Of a stretch of 64,000 nt of DNA, positions 9,795 through 22,443 are shown piece by piece. Numbering within the stretch: the stretch's first letter is position 1; each line of letters starts with the position of its first letter. This DNA is from Hexactinellida sp. DTS-2022 (lineage: Eukaryota; Porifera; Hexactinellida): assembly GCA_028753945.1 (NCBI GenBank), contig JAPNXP010000001.1, positions 14,808,501-14,872,500 on the forward strand. The letters are read 5' to 3'. The translations under genes and the position numbers were made by a program. The notes under the pieces were generated by a model. The model searched no databases, had not been told where the DNA came from, and was given only the letters and a program-made list of their open reading frames with translations.

Positions 9795-12085
9795 TATTTA
9801 GGTAATAAATTATAGGGGTTCCAAGGTACTATTGTCGAAAAATTGTGCTCATTTGTAAAGGGACAAATGATTGTTGCGATGGGTAGAGAGAGAGTTAGCA
9901 GTGGCAAGGGGGGGTGGGAAGGGGGGGGGGACAAATGACGGCCCACCCGAGCACTTGATGAAAGGATTGTTAGATGTACAAGAAAACAGTTTTGGGCAAG
10001 TGAAGCAACATTAGGCAAATATATAAAATACACGGATCAAAACCCGGTCCCAGGTGAATTGCTTTATTGAAGAACAAACAGGCAGTGTACACATGTCGGA
10101 ATATCAGAATTAATTATTTGATTACTTATCAAAGAGCAAGAATAATTACAAAAGTAGGTAAACATGTAAACGATTCATGGCTAATTTTGAACCGAATGTG
10201 TGTCTGTTGGTAATGCGGAAATGGTTCGATTTTTTCAAAATAGGAAATAGTTCGAACAAAAAAGGAAATAGTTCGAATTTCATTTTTGTATTGTTGGACC
10301 ATGGATTCAAGCCGGGATTTTCTCATATCCATGGTGCAGCAACACTAAAAAATTCGAACAATTTCCGGTTTTGGTTTTTCGAACCATTTGCAGCATACCG
10401 TCTTGACAGCTTTTCATCCCTGCTATAAGGGACGGTCGCGTAACTAAATAAACAGTAAGCCAATAGATCCACAAATAAGAATTATCAATAAGAAAGCACG
10501 GACTTGTAGTAAGCCTATAGATCGATAGATAAGAACCATAAAATCAGGTACTCACTAAAAAAGGTACTAGAGCGAGAGCCAGTCAATATCGGATATAACA
10601 GATTCAGAGTTTGTGTACGAGCACATTATAGACAAGTAAGATCGCTCCAACGACTGTACACCTGCCACGCGAGTCCACAGGAGGGTTATTCGTTCTGTCC
10701 AGACTATTCCTGAAGCCAGTAAGCATGCACCTCTCGTTCGAAAATAATTCCCCAATCGACAGTCCAGCAAGAATGGCTCTATATGAAGACGATTAGTAAA
10801 CGCTAATACGAACACACAATAATTTGAGTTGAAAGGTTAAATAGCTTATCTAAAAACAACACAAGGCCTAATGATTCTAGTACATATAGTAAACAAGTAA
10901 TGAAGTTAGCTCTAGCTAGGTGGGTGGTAATTACTAATAGAATATTCTAGAATCCTTACTATACTACAAAAGGAATGCTTGATCAATTTTAATCCATAAA
11001 CAACTACGTAGATGAAGAAATACACAATTTCTATAGTTTCATAAATCAACAACGACATATGATTTTACAAGGCAATACACTGCACCGTACGTACCGTATA
11101 TACTCTAATAGTAGCCCCTATTCAAATAATCACCTACCTCCAATAATAGCCCCCAAATTAGCAAATACAAATTTATTACCGGTACCCTGAGTAAATTTCT
11201 TTATCTAATATTAGTCGCAATACGAGTATAAACCGACTATACTAAATAAATTGTACCAACGTGTGATATTCTCGAAAAGTTGCAAAGATTATTGGTCAGA
11301 AAAATGGCCTAAAAAATAAGAATCGCATAGGCTATTATTCGAATAAATACGGTATATAGTTTATACGTTATCAAATATCCAAATGAGCAAGTTTGGACAT
11401 TTCGTCACCTACACTGCACTAACTCTGACACCCACAAGTAACAGTGATAATGACAACAAGGTCAAAATTGATAGAGACAATAACAGTGGTCGCTGGTAGC
11501 TAGTGATTGCATCAAAGATAGTCGTGTGAGATAAGAGATCTAGTCGGTCATTACTTTATCGCTTATGTAATCTTATAAGCATTGTTATGTTGTAATAGCC
11601 CAACAAATTGCTACGGGTACCAAAAAATACATCACGTGGCATGGTACACTATAGTATAATATCCAGTGAAAAAGTCGATTAGAACATCCCCACGACATTA
11701 TATGTGTCGGCCAATTTGGCTCAAATTCATGCATTGATTTATTTCTAACCATTCTACCCACGGCCACATATAGTTCAACATTGATACTCAAATGATAAAA
11801 TGGGGAACGGCCCATCCCTCAATTAGTCGTGGGGATTTTCGATAATTTCATACGTTGCTCTGAAATTTAACTTAGAATACTTCTTCTAGCTCATTTTTCA
11901 AGCGTCATTGTTTTCCAACAGAAACTGGTAGACAAAGTAACCCAACATACAAAGTCATTCCCTGCTTCGCCTGAATAGCGTGTTTGCGAGCCGAAGAAGT
12001 AGAAGTGAATGGTGTTTGAGAGTAAAGCGCAAGTCTCCCGTGCTGCCCGCATAGCGAACAGCAGCATCCAAATGGCTGGAATGAC
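9795..12085. other. Long intergenic stretch with little recognisable
   Basis: Only short chance frames. A G-rich run lies at about 9908-9930. AGTTCGAA-type words repeat at 10250-10400. No terminal repeats, RNA genes or conserved protein were recognised. Confidence 0.45.
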
Positions 12086-12099
12086 ATGGGTAGGCATAT

Positions 12100-12178
12100 A
12101 TTAGAAAGTACTGGGCGCATGCGCCTATCTACCTGGGCGCATGCGCCTAACTATCTGGCGCATGCTCCTATCTATCTA
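12100..12178. promoter_or_regulatory. Cluster of NRF1-like palindromes (copy 1)
   Basis: GGCGCATGCGCC occurs twice, then a third near-copy GGCGCATGCTCC, within about 55 bp. The core GCGCATGCGC is the known NRF1/EWG (alpha-PAL) site. The same block occurs inverted at 16434-16490, starting from the shared TATTAGAAAGTACTG. It may be regulatory DNA or just a dispersed repeat. Confidence 0.35.
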
Positions 12179-12207
12179 TCTGGACTATCTGGCACTCGAT
12201 TAATTAG

Positions 12208-13592
12208 GGACATACCTAATTTCCGGAACGGGACGGTATGGAACGGTACATTCCGTAAAATCAAAGTACCTAAATTACGGAATTGCGCGGAACGGTTCCG
12301 GAAAATATGAATACCTAATTTCCGGAACGTAATTATTCCGGAAATTCAAATGCCTATTTACCGGAATTTTCGATTCCGGAATTTGTAAATGCCTAATTTC
12401 CGGAACAAAATTATTCCGGAAATTTATTTGCCTATTTCCCGGAATCTTCGATTCCGTTAATTTTGATCCCTAATTTCCAGAACAAAGATACCTCCATTCA
12501 GTTAAACCTCGATCGAAAGATATGTGCTATCCCGTGGATACCCTAACGAGACCCCGAGTAAACCAAAATAGTGATTCCAATTGCCAACCTTCCTTTCCCG
12601 TCTAAAATTCCTTTTTTGTTCCTTTACCCCCGGCCCTAAATCACTAGCGTTTCAGGGCCGGCTTAGTCCGAAATCGATAAATGTAGGGATCAAACCAGTG
12701 ATATGTACTAGACCTCTCCGCGGGGCGGGTTAATAAATGCGGGTTGCGGGTCAAAGGATCTGAATATTTTGTGGGGCGGGGCGGGGGCGGTACCCGCATA
12801 CGACCCACACAGAGACCCTTTAAAATTATTATATTATTATTGGAGGAAGTGATAGTAGCTAAGTGTCGCACTCAGAAAGGAGGGCAGTGATACAATGTGC
12901 ATTTAACAATGAGAGTAATCATTTAAAATGTTGCAAGTCCCTAAACACCAAGTATGTTAAGTGACACGTGTTGGATGTGTAGACTGTAGACAAGGTGGTA
13001 TAGTTAGGGGTATTACCAGGGTTTCATTTAGACATTGACAAAAGCGATGGAAAAATTATGGTTTCCAGGAATAAGGGATGGCGAGGATGTGACCGCGCGC
13101 GGAAGCACGCTATAAGGTAGGGGGTGCAAGGGATGGCGAGAGCCATCCCACGCCATCCCCTAAATGAAGCCCTGGATCCGTTATTTACAATGTTAATTTA
13201 GCTACTTGAGCTGGTATACATCAACTAAGAATGATTAGACTATAACAATATACTCACTCTATACAAAACTCGGGATCCCTAAATCGCTAGTGATTTAGGG
13301 CACCACAAGAACACAATAGGTTAGCTATTTCGGCCCCTGGGTCCCTAAACGCGCTTACGCCAGTTTGTTTCAATTTATCTTCATAATTTAGCACATTTAG
13401 TACAAATAGTATATCAGGATGCAAGACCAAATGTTTCTAAAGTCTATAATAACCTATACCTTGGGGGGCTACCCCGTTCCGTAATTTAGGTACTTAGATT
13501 TCCCGGAATGGTACCGTTCCGTAATTTAGGTACTTTAATTTTCCGGAATGGTACCGTTCCATACCGTCCCGTTCCCGAAATTAGGTATGTCC
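12208..13592. mobile_element. 1.4-kb non-autonomous element with long inverted ends, 8-bp TSD
   Basis: TSD TTAATTAG at 12200-12207 and 13593-13600. Inverted ends begin GGACATACCTAATTTC and extend more than 70 bp. The word CCTAATTTCCGGAACG/TTCCGGAAAT is reiterated inward from both ends. The interior contains a nested MITE (13017-13174) and the perfect hairpin CCCTAAATC...GATTTAGGG at about 13275-13298. A related copy starts at 30371. Confidence 0.85.
13017..13174. mobile_element. Nested hAT-like MITE
   Basis: CAGGGTTTCATTTAG at the left and CTAAATGAAGCCCTG at the right are inverted. Flanking 8-mers do not match, so the TSD has decayed or the boundaries are off. Confidence 0.6.
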
Positions 13593-13650
13593 TTAATTAG
13601 GACACTTTTTTTTTTAAAGCATATACTTCCATCCTTAATTAGCCTGTAAG

Positions 13651-14936
13651 ATGCCTTTAATGACAAAAGGCAATGCAAAGGAAATATTAACAAACACTCT
13701 CAGACGTTTTAACACCGTAACTGGTCAGAGTTTTGGCTTAGTATTTACTTGGCAGGGTGAACTCTCTTTGATTGGAAGTGAAAAGTTCAAGAACTTCATT
13801 ACTTTACATCAATCTGAAGTATGGAAATATGTGGCATGTCAAGTACATCATTCTCAAGAAGGTTGTAACCCGACACATGAAGAGAATCTACTCCAGCTAG
13901 TATTGAGCGGAGACTTCATGTATTGTAATGTCATGATTCTTAGAAAAATCGTCGCTTTGATCATGCAAAAATATGCTGGTATGTTACAAACAACGTATAG
14001 TATATACAATTTAAGAAATTTTAGGGCTAGAGACTCGCTTTTTTATTTTAATCGATAGCGAGTACATCAAACTAATTAATTAATATGCCTGGAAGGAATA
14101 CGAGGACCCCAGTTTTACCGGGAAAATTTATCCTTAAAACAATTTAAGTAACGGATATTTATTTTAATCACATCTATTCTAGGTAAGACACGTGATTATT
14201 GGGGCAAACCAAATTATCTACCTTTGTGGTGGCCAGCAGCAATTAAATTTCGAGGATTAAAATCCAAATCTAAAACAGACTTATTAGCAATCATTCAATC
14301 CTACAAAGACTACACTCATCCAGAAAGTGACACGGTTAAATCCGCTCCGGACAGAGATATGTCCCCTTTAACATCGCGAAGGTTAATAAAGGACTCTAAG
14401 TCGGAAGCCTCTCTTGACAATGTTTTCAAACCAGCAAATGTTCAAGGAAAACATACTAGTAACCTATTTTTCAATCAAACTTCCGATATAGACACCTCGA
14501 ATGATTCCTTCTTTTCACCTGGCATACGGCAACCCGATTTTACTTCATTCCCAGAACATTCAGCTACACTCGCAACACTATCAAATGCTAAACCAATTTT
14601 ACCTATTTATCAATCTCTCAGCATTATTGAGCCAATTGTTGAAGCGAATACAGCTGCAGTTTCTGTTAGCATAGAATCTACACCCAAAATACTCACTGAA
14701 CAGTTAAGGGAAAAGTGCATCAAAGAACTCTCCAAAACCGAATTTTTACTTAGTGATACAACAATCAATGCGTTTTGTGTAAGTTGACTTTATAACCGTT
14801 GGCGTTGCTATGAATGATTACGGACTCACCCTTTAATATTTATTGTATACACATATTTACCAATATCAAATTTTAGGACATTCTGAAAAATCAATATCCA
14901 AAAATATTGGGACTGCAAGATACGATCCTCTCACAG
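13651..14936 (+). CDS. Hypothetical spliced gene fragment, three exons
   Basis: Exons fit 13651-13978, 14183-14778 and 14877-14936. Splice sites are CTG|GTATGT to TCTAG|GT, TGT|GTAAGT to TTTAG|GAC, and CAG|GTAATT. Phases agree at both introns. Exon 2 begins KTRDYWGKPNYLPLWWP and then has a Ser/Thr-rich linker. The exon 2-3 join gives a stretch ending in YPKILGLQDTILSQ. I recall comparable '..Q(Y/F)P.I.GLQ..' blocks just before Ulp1-like protease domains in invertebrate repeat-associated proteins, but I cannot confirm it. No following exon is visible; MITE and Helitron debris follow, so the 3' part is probably lost. Function unknown. Confidence 0.5.
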
Positions 14937-15086
14937 GTAATTGATCTAAATAACTCTATTCACCACTTATATTTACACGAGTCCTTCTGTCTCGGGGGCT
15001 TCGCGATGAGTCACACATCGCTATGTGATATCGCTTTAGTTTTATTGTATACAACAACAATAACGATTAATAGTATAAAGGAAAAT

Positions 15087-15190
15087 TATCCGACTCGGCA
15101 GCCAAAATTCTGAGCATTTTATTGCGAATATTTTACCCGAGCACACTAATAGAATGCTCGGATAAAAATTGAATGACCGAGTCGGATAAA
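15087..15190. mobile_element. Small palindromic MITE
   Basis: TATCCGACTCGG and CCGAGTCGGATA are inverted, about 104 bp apart, with an inner GAGCA...TGCTC hairpin. Confidence 0.55.
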
Positions 15191-15196
15191 TATTCA

Positions 15197-15340
15197 TAAT
15201 ATAAATTTGTAATGACGAAATTCGAAATCAGCATACTTGTTAACATTTGCAAGTTAGTCTATATCACAATTATGAATGCGGTTTCTATTCCCCTAATACT
15301 TTAATGCAATCCGGACACACACACATACTTACACATGATG
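15197..15340 (-). mobile_element. Helitron-like 5'-region relic
   Basis: Read on the minus strand it has the TGTCCGGATTGCATTAAAGT block, GAAACCGCATT, and the start of the AACAAGTATGCTG repeat, as in the elements at 4857 and 57734, but no complete ends. Confidence 0.6.
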
Positions 15341-15607
15341 TCACTTACACACACTTTGATAATTAATTTGTTCTTAGAATCGTGGCTTTGTTAATTGAAA
15401 AATATATTACTTACAATACTCAATTTTAAGATCTTGAGGATTAAAATTCTAACTAAATTCTTCAAATTGAGGCTGGGATCCTGTAATTCGTTGTGTAGAT
15501 ATAGTAGCCAGGGTAGCCTCTTCTCTTTCGAGCTTACGTTTTTTCTGTTTGCAAGTCACTTTTAGAGTAGAAATATCCATACTAGTGTAAAACTAATAAT
15601 TAAATTT

Positions 15608-15922
15608 CAGGGTTGATAAAAATCATGATTTTTTTAAAAAATCAAAAAAATCCGATTTTTTTGATTTAAATCAGAGTTTTGATTTTTATTGTTTTTTTGC
15701 AATCTATATCACACTGGCTTATATTATTTGGCTAATAGATTAATTACATTGATAATGAGTCATTATCAATGTATTTCTTTACTTTTCGCAAAAAACAATA
15801 GACATTAAAAATCTGATTAAAATCAAAAAAGTCTGATTTAAATAAAAAAATGCGATTTTTTTGATTTAAATCAGATTTTTGATTTAAATCATGATTTAAA
15901 TCACTTGATTTAAACAACCCTG
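15608..15922. mobile_element. 315-bp hAT-like MITE of GATTTAAATC words
   Basis: Ends CAGGGTTGATAAAAATC and GATTTAAACAACCCTG are inverted. The interior is mostly palindromic GATTTAAATC/AAAATC repeats. Flanking 8-mers do not match exactly. Confidence 0.65.
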
Positions 15923-15964
15923 TTTAAACTATAAGCTCTAATAATTTACATTTCTTTGGGACTA

Positions 15965-16307
15965 CCTTATTATAGGAAATTAACGCGAATTTCTCCAAAA
16001 ATTTCCATTACCTTAATTTCCATGACCTTAATTTCCTGCTATTTAGCAAAATTATACAATGGATGGACAAACTTCCGAGCTACATATTTTCAGATTGCAA
16101 CTAGGTTGAGAGGATATACCATGTCTATCAAGTAGATTGGAAGCCTATTTTGGCACAATAATAGTATTCAATCAGGAGATTAATAATCCTGAAATTTTTT
16201 TATAAAATTTATTCGCGTTAATTTCATGTATTTGAAAATGTTCAGCTCCAATTCGCGTTAATTTCCTTCGCGTTAATTACATGGCGCGTTAATTTCCTAT
16301 AATAAGG
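15965..16307. mobile_element. 343-bp Tc1/mariner-type MITE
   Basis: CCTTATTATAGGAAATTAAC and its exact inverse at the right are each flanked by TA (15963-15964 and 16308-16309). GCGTTAATTTCC is repeated inside. Confidence 0.8.
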
Positions 16308-16433
16308 TATATTGGATACTATACTTGAACCAAAGTCGCGTCGATACCTATATCTGACTAAGATGATAGCAATAGTAAATAATGCCAAATTGTAGGCACA
16401 TGTGTTGTGTACAATATTAATATCCTATGCAGA

Positions 16434-16492
16434 TAGTTAGGCGCATGCGCCCAGGTAGATAGGCGCATGCGCCCAGTACTTTCTAATACCTC
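16434..16492. promoter_or_regulatory. Cluster of NRF1-like palindromes (copy 2)
   Basis: An inverted copy of the 12100-12178 block with two GGCGCATGCGCC palindromes ending at CAGTACTTTCTAATA. No adjacent gene is recognised. Confidence 0.3.
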
Positions 16493-16620
16493 GGGTAGGA
16501 GCTTTTCATAGCTATCAAGCGTACACAATTGAAAGCAATACGCTTGAATCGGCTTGATGACCACTCTAGATCTAGCTCTAACTGGCTGCGCATATTCAAC
16601 TAAATATGTACTTAATTTGC

Positions 16621-16800
16621 ACAGGGTTTACACGACTTAATTTTTTTACTCGCCATAAGCCTTGTTACTTTTTAGTTTTATTAAAAAATAGTATGGCAGG
16701 ATGATAAATGAAAAAAGAGAAATATAAAAATTAAGGCGAGTAAAATTATTCATGGGCGCCAGAAAAAAAATTAAGGCTAGTAAAAGGACCGGCCCTGTGC
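16621..16800. mobile_element. Possible hAT MITE
   Basis: CAGGGTTTACACGACTTAAT at the left and AAGGACCGGCCCTG at the right, with ACTCGCC/GGCGAGT inverted inside. TSD not exact, so weak. Confidence 0.35.
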
Positions 16801-17439
16801 CCAAATTATCGGTGAAAGGGCCCTCGAATACTATCATGGGATGCCCAGTTAGTAAATATAATTGTAATAATAATAATAACAATTATTTGATATATACGAA
16901 TAGTCACAATAAAAGGAGTTTTTCCAATCTATTATATTTTTATTGTCCAAGTTTCTGAGTTTTCCAAGTTGAAAAGAAATTGTCGTGAAGGATTGTGTTT
17001 GACCACGTATGTGTTGTTGCTAGTACAATTACGATAACTGACCCAATGAAGGATAATATTTATGTCCTTTATTGGTCTCGGAAACATAATTCGCGTTACT
17101 TGAATGCTCCAGTGTATTTTTCTGAAGTAAAGGTCAGAAAATAAGTTCTAACTTACCAAATAGTCAAGCCAAAAATGCAATATAATCTAAATTGGTTAGG
17201 GTTGATATTCTATCGAATTTTTTTAGTGTTCGGTCCATACGCCTGGATGAAATCCTGGTTCGATCGTGTACTGCAACCTAAACTAAAAGTGATGGTGACA
17301 AGAGTCTATAACTTGAAATATAATTTGTTTACCTAGCAATTTCGTGAGAGTGCTCAGAAGTAACCATATATCATCATCACTCACTCCCGGCAAAGTTGGG
17401 TGAAACTCAATGATTTGAATTATTTTTCTCAAAATATTG
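16801..17439. other. Intergenic, nothing recognised
   Basis: No open frame, terminal repeat or RNA gene that I can support. Confidence 0.4.
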
Positions 17440-17447
17440 CTACAGAT

Positions 17448-17852
17448 CAGAGACGGAACCGGTCGAGTCTGACCGGCACCGGTCGGGTCGGGTCGGGTGG
17501 GTCGGGTACCGGTCGGAATCTTGACCGGCCGGTCGAGACCTCTATATGATCTATTCGATATCATAATGTCATAATTAGTTTTGATTGAATCTGGCTCCAA
17601 TAGCCCTTGAGAGCTTAGTAGTATTAAGGAGGCTTCCTTAAATGGTCTATGGCCATAATATTTATTCCTAAATTATATGACATGACACTACAGTAGATTC
17701 TTAATCTATTATTTATAAATTATTGCTAGCTATGATTGACCAGTCGACCGGCCGGTCGGGTCGGGTCAAATTTCCAACTGCACCGGTCGGGTCAAATTTC
17801 CAACTGCACCGGTCGGGTCGGGTCATGAAAATCCCGACCGGTTCCATCTCTG
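17448..17852. mobile_element. 405-bp hAT MITE with GGTCGGGTC satellite
   Basis: Perfect TSD CTACAGAT at 17440-17447 and 17853-17860. Ends CAGAGACGGAACCGG and CCGGTTCCATCTCTG. CCGGTCGGGTCGGGTC words are packed at both ends around an AT-rich middle. Confidence 0.9.
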
Positions 17853-18496
17853 CTACAGATCACTTTTGAAATGGTTACCATATCATTCAGTTCAATCATT
17901 TTTGCCTTCTTCCACTCAATCAACTCAATCAGATCATTATTGAACCGTCATCAGATCATTCAATTCAATTCAATCAATTTGGATTGAATTAAATAATTAA
18001 TTTCAAATCAATTCAAGTCTAGTCAAATATTGGGGTGTTTCAGCACTTTCAGGCCGTAGTTCGTATCCCAACTATATAAGTGTCTATTATCCGGATTTCA
18101 GGTATATTCGGGAAGATGTGGGTAACTTATTTGAAGTCTCTGGAGTCTGGACCCCCAATACTTTTATGGGACCTGGGCGGGTTACGACGCCTGTGACTGT
18201 AATAATCAGTCTAAGGATTATGGCGAGGTTAGCATCTTTATTTATTATACTGATCACCGAAATTTCCCAAATTACACCTTCAAATCATTTTCAATAGATA
18301 TGCAACGGTTAATACAAACTTAGAAAAGCGAGCAAATTTTGACCGTTCCTGCGTGTTCATATTAACTAGGTTCTACTGTAACAATTTGAGTGGCCAGACA
18401 TAAAATGGAGGAACTGCATGCTCAGATTTATCAAATCAATTCAATTCATTTCAAATTAATTAAGATAAATTTCAGTTCATTCAAATCATTTAAAAA

Positions 18497-18620
18497 AAAA
18501 TCCAAAATTGCAGCTGTGCCGACGCATGTTCCTTTTGTGGCACTATATTTTGGTGGTGGTTTATTGATAGTGCCTCCAAAGGAACACGCTTGTGGCACAG
18601 CTGCAATTTTGGATTTTTTT
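18497..18620. repeat. Long hairpin element, copy 1
   Basis: AAATCCAAAATTGCAGCTGT and its inverse, with GGCACTAT and GTTCCTTT also paired inside, so about 124 bp folds into one stem-loop. Other copies: 19637-19763, 21055-21182, and a diverged one near 40078. Confidence 0.8.
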
Positions 18621-18773
18621 CGCCATGTCATGAACACCTCATAGTGTTTAGTCTCATTTAACAAGTTGTACGGGACAAAGGAACCATTGTTGATTTTAAA
18701 TTATTTCTATCTTGAACCATCTTGGGTTTAATGCCATTCATTCATTATGTATAGATAATAAATGATATAAATA

Positions 18774-19337
18774 CACTGACCAGCCAAAAGTATTTGAACA
18801 ATAGGTATTTTAATGCACACACAATATTCATCCGGTAACTAATTAACGGCTATCTAAACGACTCTGAAATGACTAAAAATAACTTACTATAGATATACAT
18901 ATGAAAAGATTGTGATTTCAATTAAATTTAGAAAATATTCACGAAGTGGCATAAGTGTTTCTGCCACGTGCCACTTGTGGCATAAGTGGCACAAATGGAA
19001 ATGTGGCTGTATCACAGTAGAAAAATATTCGGATTGATTTGAAATTATGCACTTAGAGTAATTTAACTATGTGGAATTCAAATCTGCTATCAGAATTAAT
19101 ATATTAACATTGCATCTTAATGATCACAAATTGATTATTTAATTAGCTGATTATATATTTAAGGAGTTTAACGCCTCCATAAAAATGTAAATTCGAAAAT
19201 TTTGCAGTTTTATATACTTTACATATCGTTTCATGTAAATAGCCATTTTGTAGAATATACTAATGTTATTATGCTGGTATAACCTCAAATGTCTGAATAC
19301 AAATTATTGGTGTTCAAATACTTTTGGCCGGTTAGTG
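18774..19337. mobile_element. 564-bp Tc1/mariner-type MITE with empty-site twin
   Basis: CACTGACCAGCCAAAAGTAT at the left and its near-inverse ending GGTTAGTG at the right, flanked by TA on both sides. The paralogous segment near 19915 reads ATAAATAGTTAATT with no insert, giving the exact pre-insertion sequence. No transposase frame inside. Confidence 0.9.
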
Positions 19338-19636
19338 TAGTTAATTATTTTAGCAATGTGAGTTGAGTTGAGTTAAGTAAACAAATTCCCAATTTAATTT
19401 AATTTGCTTTAATCCATTGAATATTAATATACTGTTAAAAATTGGAAATCAGCATACTTGTTTACTTAGAATGACAAAAGGGATTGAGTTTATATTCCCA
19501 TTATAAATGCGTTTATAACCCCCCCTATCACTCTAATACAATTCGGGCACCAAACACGCACACAGACGAATAGTAATTTAATAGATATTCCATTTCATTA
19601 ATCCATTGTTTGTATATCAGTCATCGCTTTAAAATT

Positions 19637-19763
19637 GAAAAAATCCAAAATTGCAGCTGTGCCGACGCATGTTCCTTTTGTGGCACTATATTTTGGTGGT
19701 GGTTTATTGATAGTGCCTCCAAAGGAACACGCTTGTGGCACAGCTGCAATTTTGGATTTTTTT
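19637..19763. repeat. Long hairpin element, copy 2
   Basis: Nearly identical to the copy at 18497, and embedded in the duplicated segment that lacks the Tc1-type insert. Confidence 0.8.
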
Positions 19764-21054
19764 CGCCATGTCATGAACACCTCATAGTGTTTAGTCTCAT
19801 TAACAAGTTGTACGGGACAAAGGAACCATTGTTGATTTTAAATTATTTCTATCTTGAACCATCTTGGGTTTAATGCCATTCATTCATTATGTATAGATAA
19901 TAAATGATATAAATAGTTAATTATTTTAGCAATGTGAGTTGAGTTGAGTTGAGTAAACAAATTTCCAATTTAATTTAATTTGCTTTAATCCATTGAATAT
20001 TAATATACTGTTTAAAATTGGAAATCAGCATACTTGTTTACTTAGAATGACAAAAGGGATCTAGTTTATATTCCTATTATAACCCCCTATCACTCTAATA
20101 CAATTCGACCACCAAACACGCACACAGACGAATAGTCATTTAATAGATATTCCATTTCATTAATCCATTGTTTGTATATCAGTCATCGTTTTAAAATTGA
20201 AATCAGCATACTCGCTTACTTTGAATGACATATGGGATTAAGTTTATATTTCCATTATACGTAAATGCTTTATAAACCCCCCCCCCTTACACTCTAATAC
20301 ATTTCGGGCACCAAGCACACAAATAGACAAATATTTATACAAATAGATATCCCATCTCATTAATCCATTGTTTGAATATCAGAAATCGTTCTGAAATTGA
20401 ATAACTGTTGAGTGAAATTGAATTTTCATATAGGAGAAAACTTTAATACAACTATTGTATTAGAAATCGATTTATATACTAATGAATCAAATTGAATTAT
20501 TCATATAAATAGAATAAATTATTGTAACTATGATATCAGAAATAGATTTGTATAGTAATAGCTATTGAATGTAAATTAGTTATTCATATATACTAGAATT
20601 CTTTATTGTGATTATAATATCAACAATAACTTGAATCGAAATAACACTGAATCTAATTGAATTATTCATAAATATTAAATAGTAGTTATTCATCGAAACC
20701 ACGAAATAATTGCATAATTGAATATTAATGAATTTACGATTTTAGAAAGTTAAGGGTCAATTGTGGCAACTTTGAGCCTAATTCTCAGGAAAATGAGGAC
20801 GGATTAAAAAGATCGTGAAGAGCTATCAGTTGCAAAATACTTTTCTGATACTAATGATTCTAAAAAATTTTTTGTTATTGCATTTATTTTCTTGTGGGAC
20901 AAAAAAAGCTAAAAGTCCCGTTAAAAAATTTCACAAGTCGAAATTGAAAAATCAGGCCACGAAGTGCACATTAATCAACAACCAGACACCTATTCTGAAA
21001 ATCTCAGAGCTCTAGCACTTATGGTTTAGCCTGGGGAGGCGACACGGAGAAAAC

Positions 21055-21182
21055 AAAAAATCCAAAATTGCAGCTGTGCCGACGCATGTTCCTTTGGTGG
21101 CACTATATTTTGGTGGTGGTCTATTGATAGTGCCTCCAAAAGAACATGCTGTCGGCACAGGCTGCAATTTTGGATTTTTTTT
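21055..21182. repeat. Long hairpin element, copy 3
   Basis: Same stem-loop as 18497, with a few changes in the arms (TGTCGGCACAGG in place of TTGTGGCACAG). Confidence 0.8.
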
Positions 21183-22326
21183 CGCCATTTCATGAACGTC
21201 ACATGATGTTTACACCCATTTATCAATTTGTTATGGGAAAAAGGAACGTTTGATAAATTTCATGCTTCTTTCTATCTTAAACCATCTTGAGTTTAAGTTT
21301 ATATTTCCATTATAAATGCGTTTTAGACCCCCTATCACTCTAATACAATTCGGGCACCAAACAAGCACACAAGCGAATAGTGATAAACTAGAAATTCCAT
21401 CTCAATAATCCATTGTTTATTATAAGTCAGTTATCGTTTTGAAATTGAAATCAGCATACTTGTTTAATTAGAATGACATATGGGATTAAGTTTATATTTC
21501 CATTATTAATTAATGCGTTATAAGCTCCCCCCCCTTACACTCTAATACCTTTCGGGCACCAAGCACACACATAGACAAATATTTATACAAATAGATATTC
21601 CATGAATTTCCATCTCATTAATCCATTGTTTGAATATCAGAAATCGTTCTGAAATTGAATAACTATTGAGTGAAATTGAATTTTCATATAGGAGAAAACT
21701 TCAATACAACTAGTATTAGAAATCGATTTATATAGTAGCAGCTATTTGAATCAAATTGAATTATTAATTTACAATAGAATACTTTATTGTAACTATGATA
21801 TCAGAAATAGATTTGTATAGTAATAGCTATTGAATGTAAATTAGTTATTCATATATACTAGAATTCTTTATTGTGATTATAATATCAACAATAACTTGAA
21901 TCGAAATAACACTGAATCTAATTGAATTATTCATAAATATTAAATAGTAGTTATTCATCGAAACCACGAAATAATTGAATAATTGAATATTAATGAATTT
22001 ACGATTTTAGAAAGTTAAGGGTGAATTGTGGCAACTTTGAGCCTAATTCTCAGGAAAATGAGGACGGATTAAAAAGATCGTGAAGAGCTATCAGTTGCAA
22101 AATACTTTTCTGATACTAATGATTCTAAAAATTTTCTTGTTATTGCATTTATTTTCTTGTGGGACAAAAAAAGCTAAAAGTCCCGTTAAAAATTTTCTCA
22201 AGTCGAAATTGAAAAATCAGGCCACGAAGTGCACATTAATCAACAACCAGACACCTATTCTGAAAATCTCAGAGCTCTAGCACTTATGGTTTAGCCTGGG
22301 GAGGCGACACGGAGAAAACAAAAAAA

Positions 22327-22443
22327 ATCCAAGGCACTAAGACCAATACTGGGCCACTATACTATAGTATAGTCGGCACAGTAAAAAATCCAAGGCACTA
22401 AGACCAATACTGGGCCACTATACTATAGTATAGTCGGCACAGT
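22327..22443. repeat. 61-bp repeat, two copies (third at 23141-23200)
   Basis: ATCCAAGGCACTAAGACC... contains the palindrome ACTATACTATAGTATAGT. It occurs twice in tandem here and once after the A35 run. Confidence 0.85.

Noticed and set aside
17250..17285. Possible tRNA T-arm (GGTTCGATCGTG)
   Set aside because: No paired acceptor or anticodon arm around it.
20815..21015. 66-residue frame repeated at 22080 and 22870
   Set aside because: The copies differ by indels in A/T runs, and the frame has no recognisable domain. Treated as a non-coding repeat.
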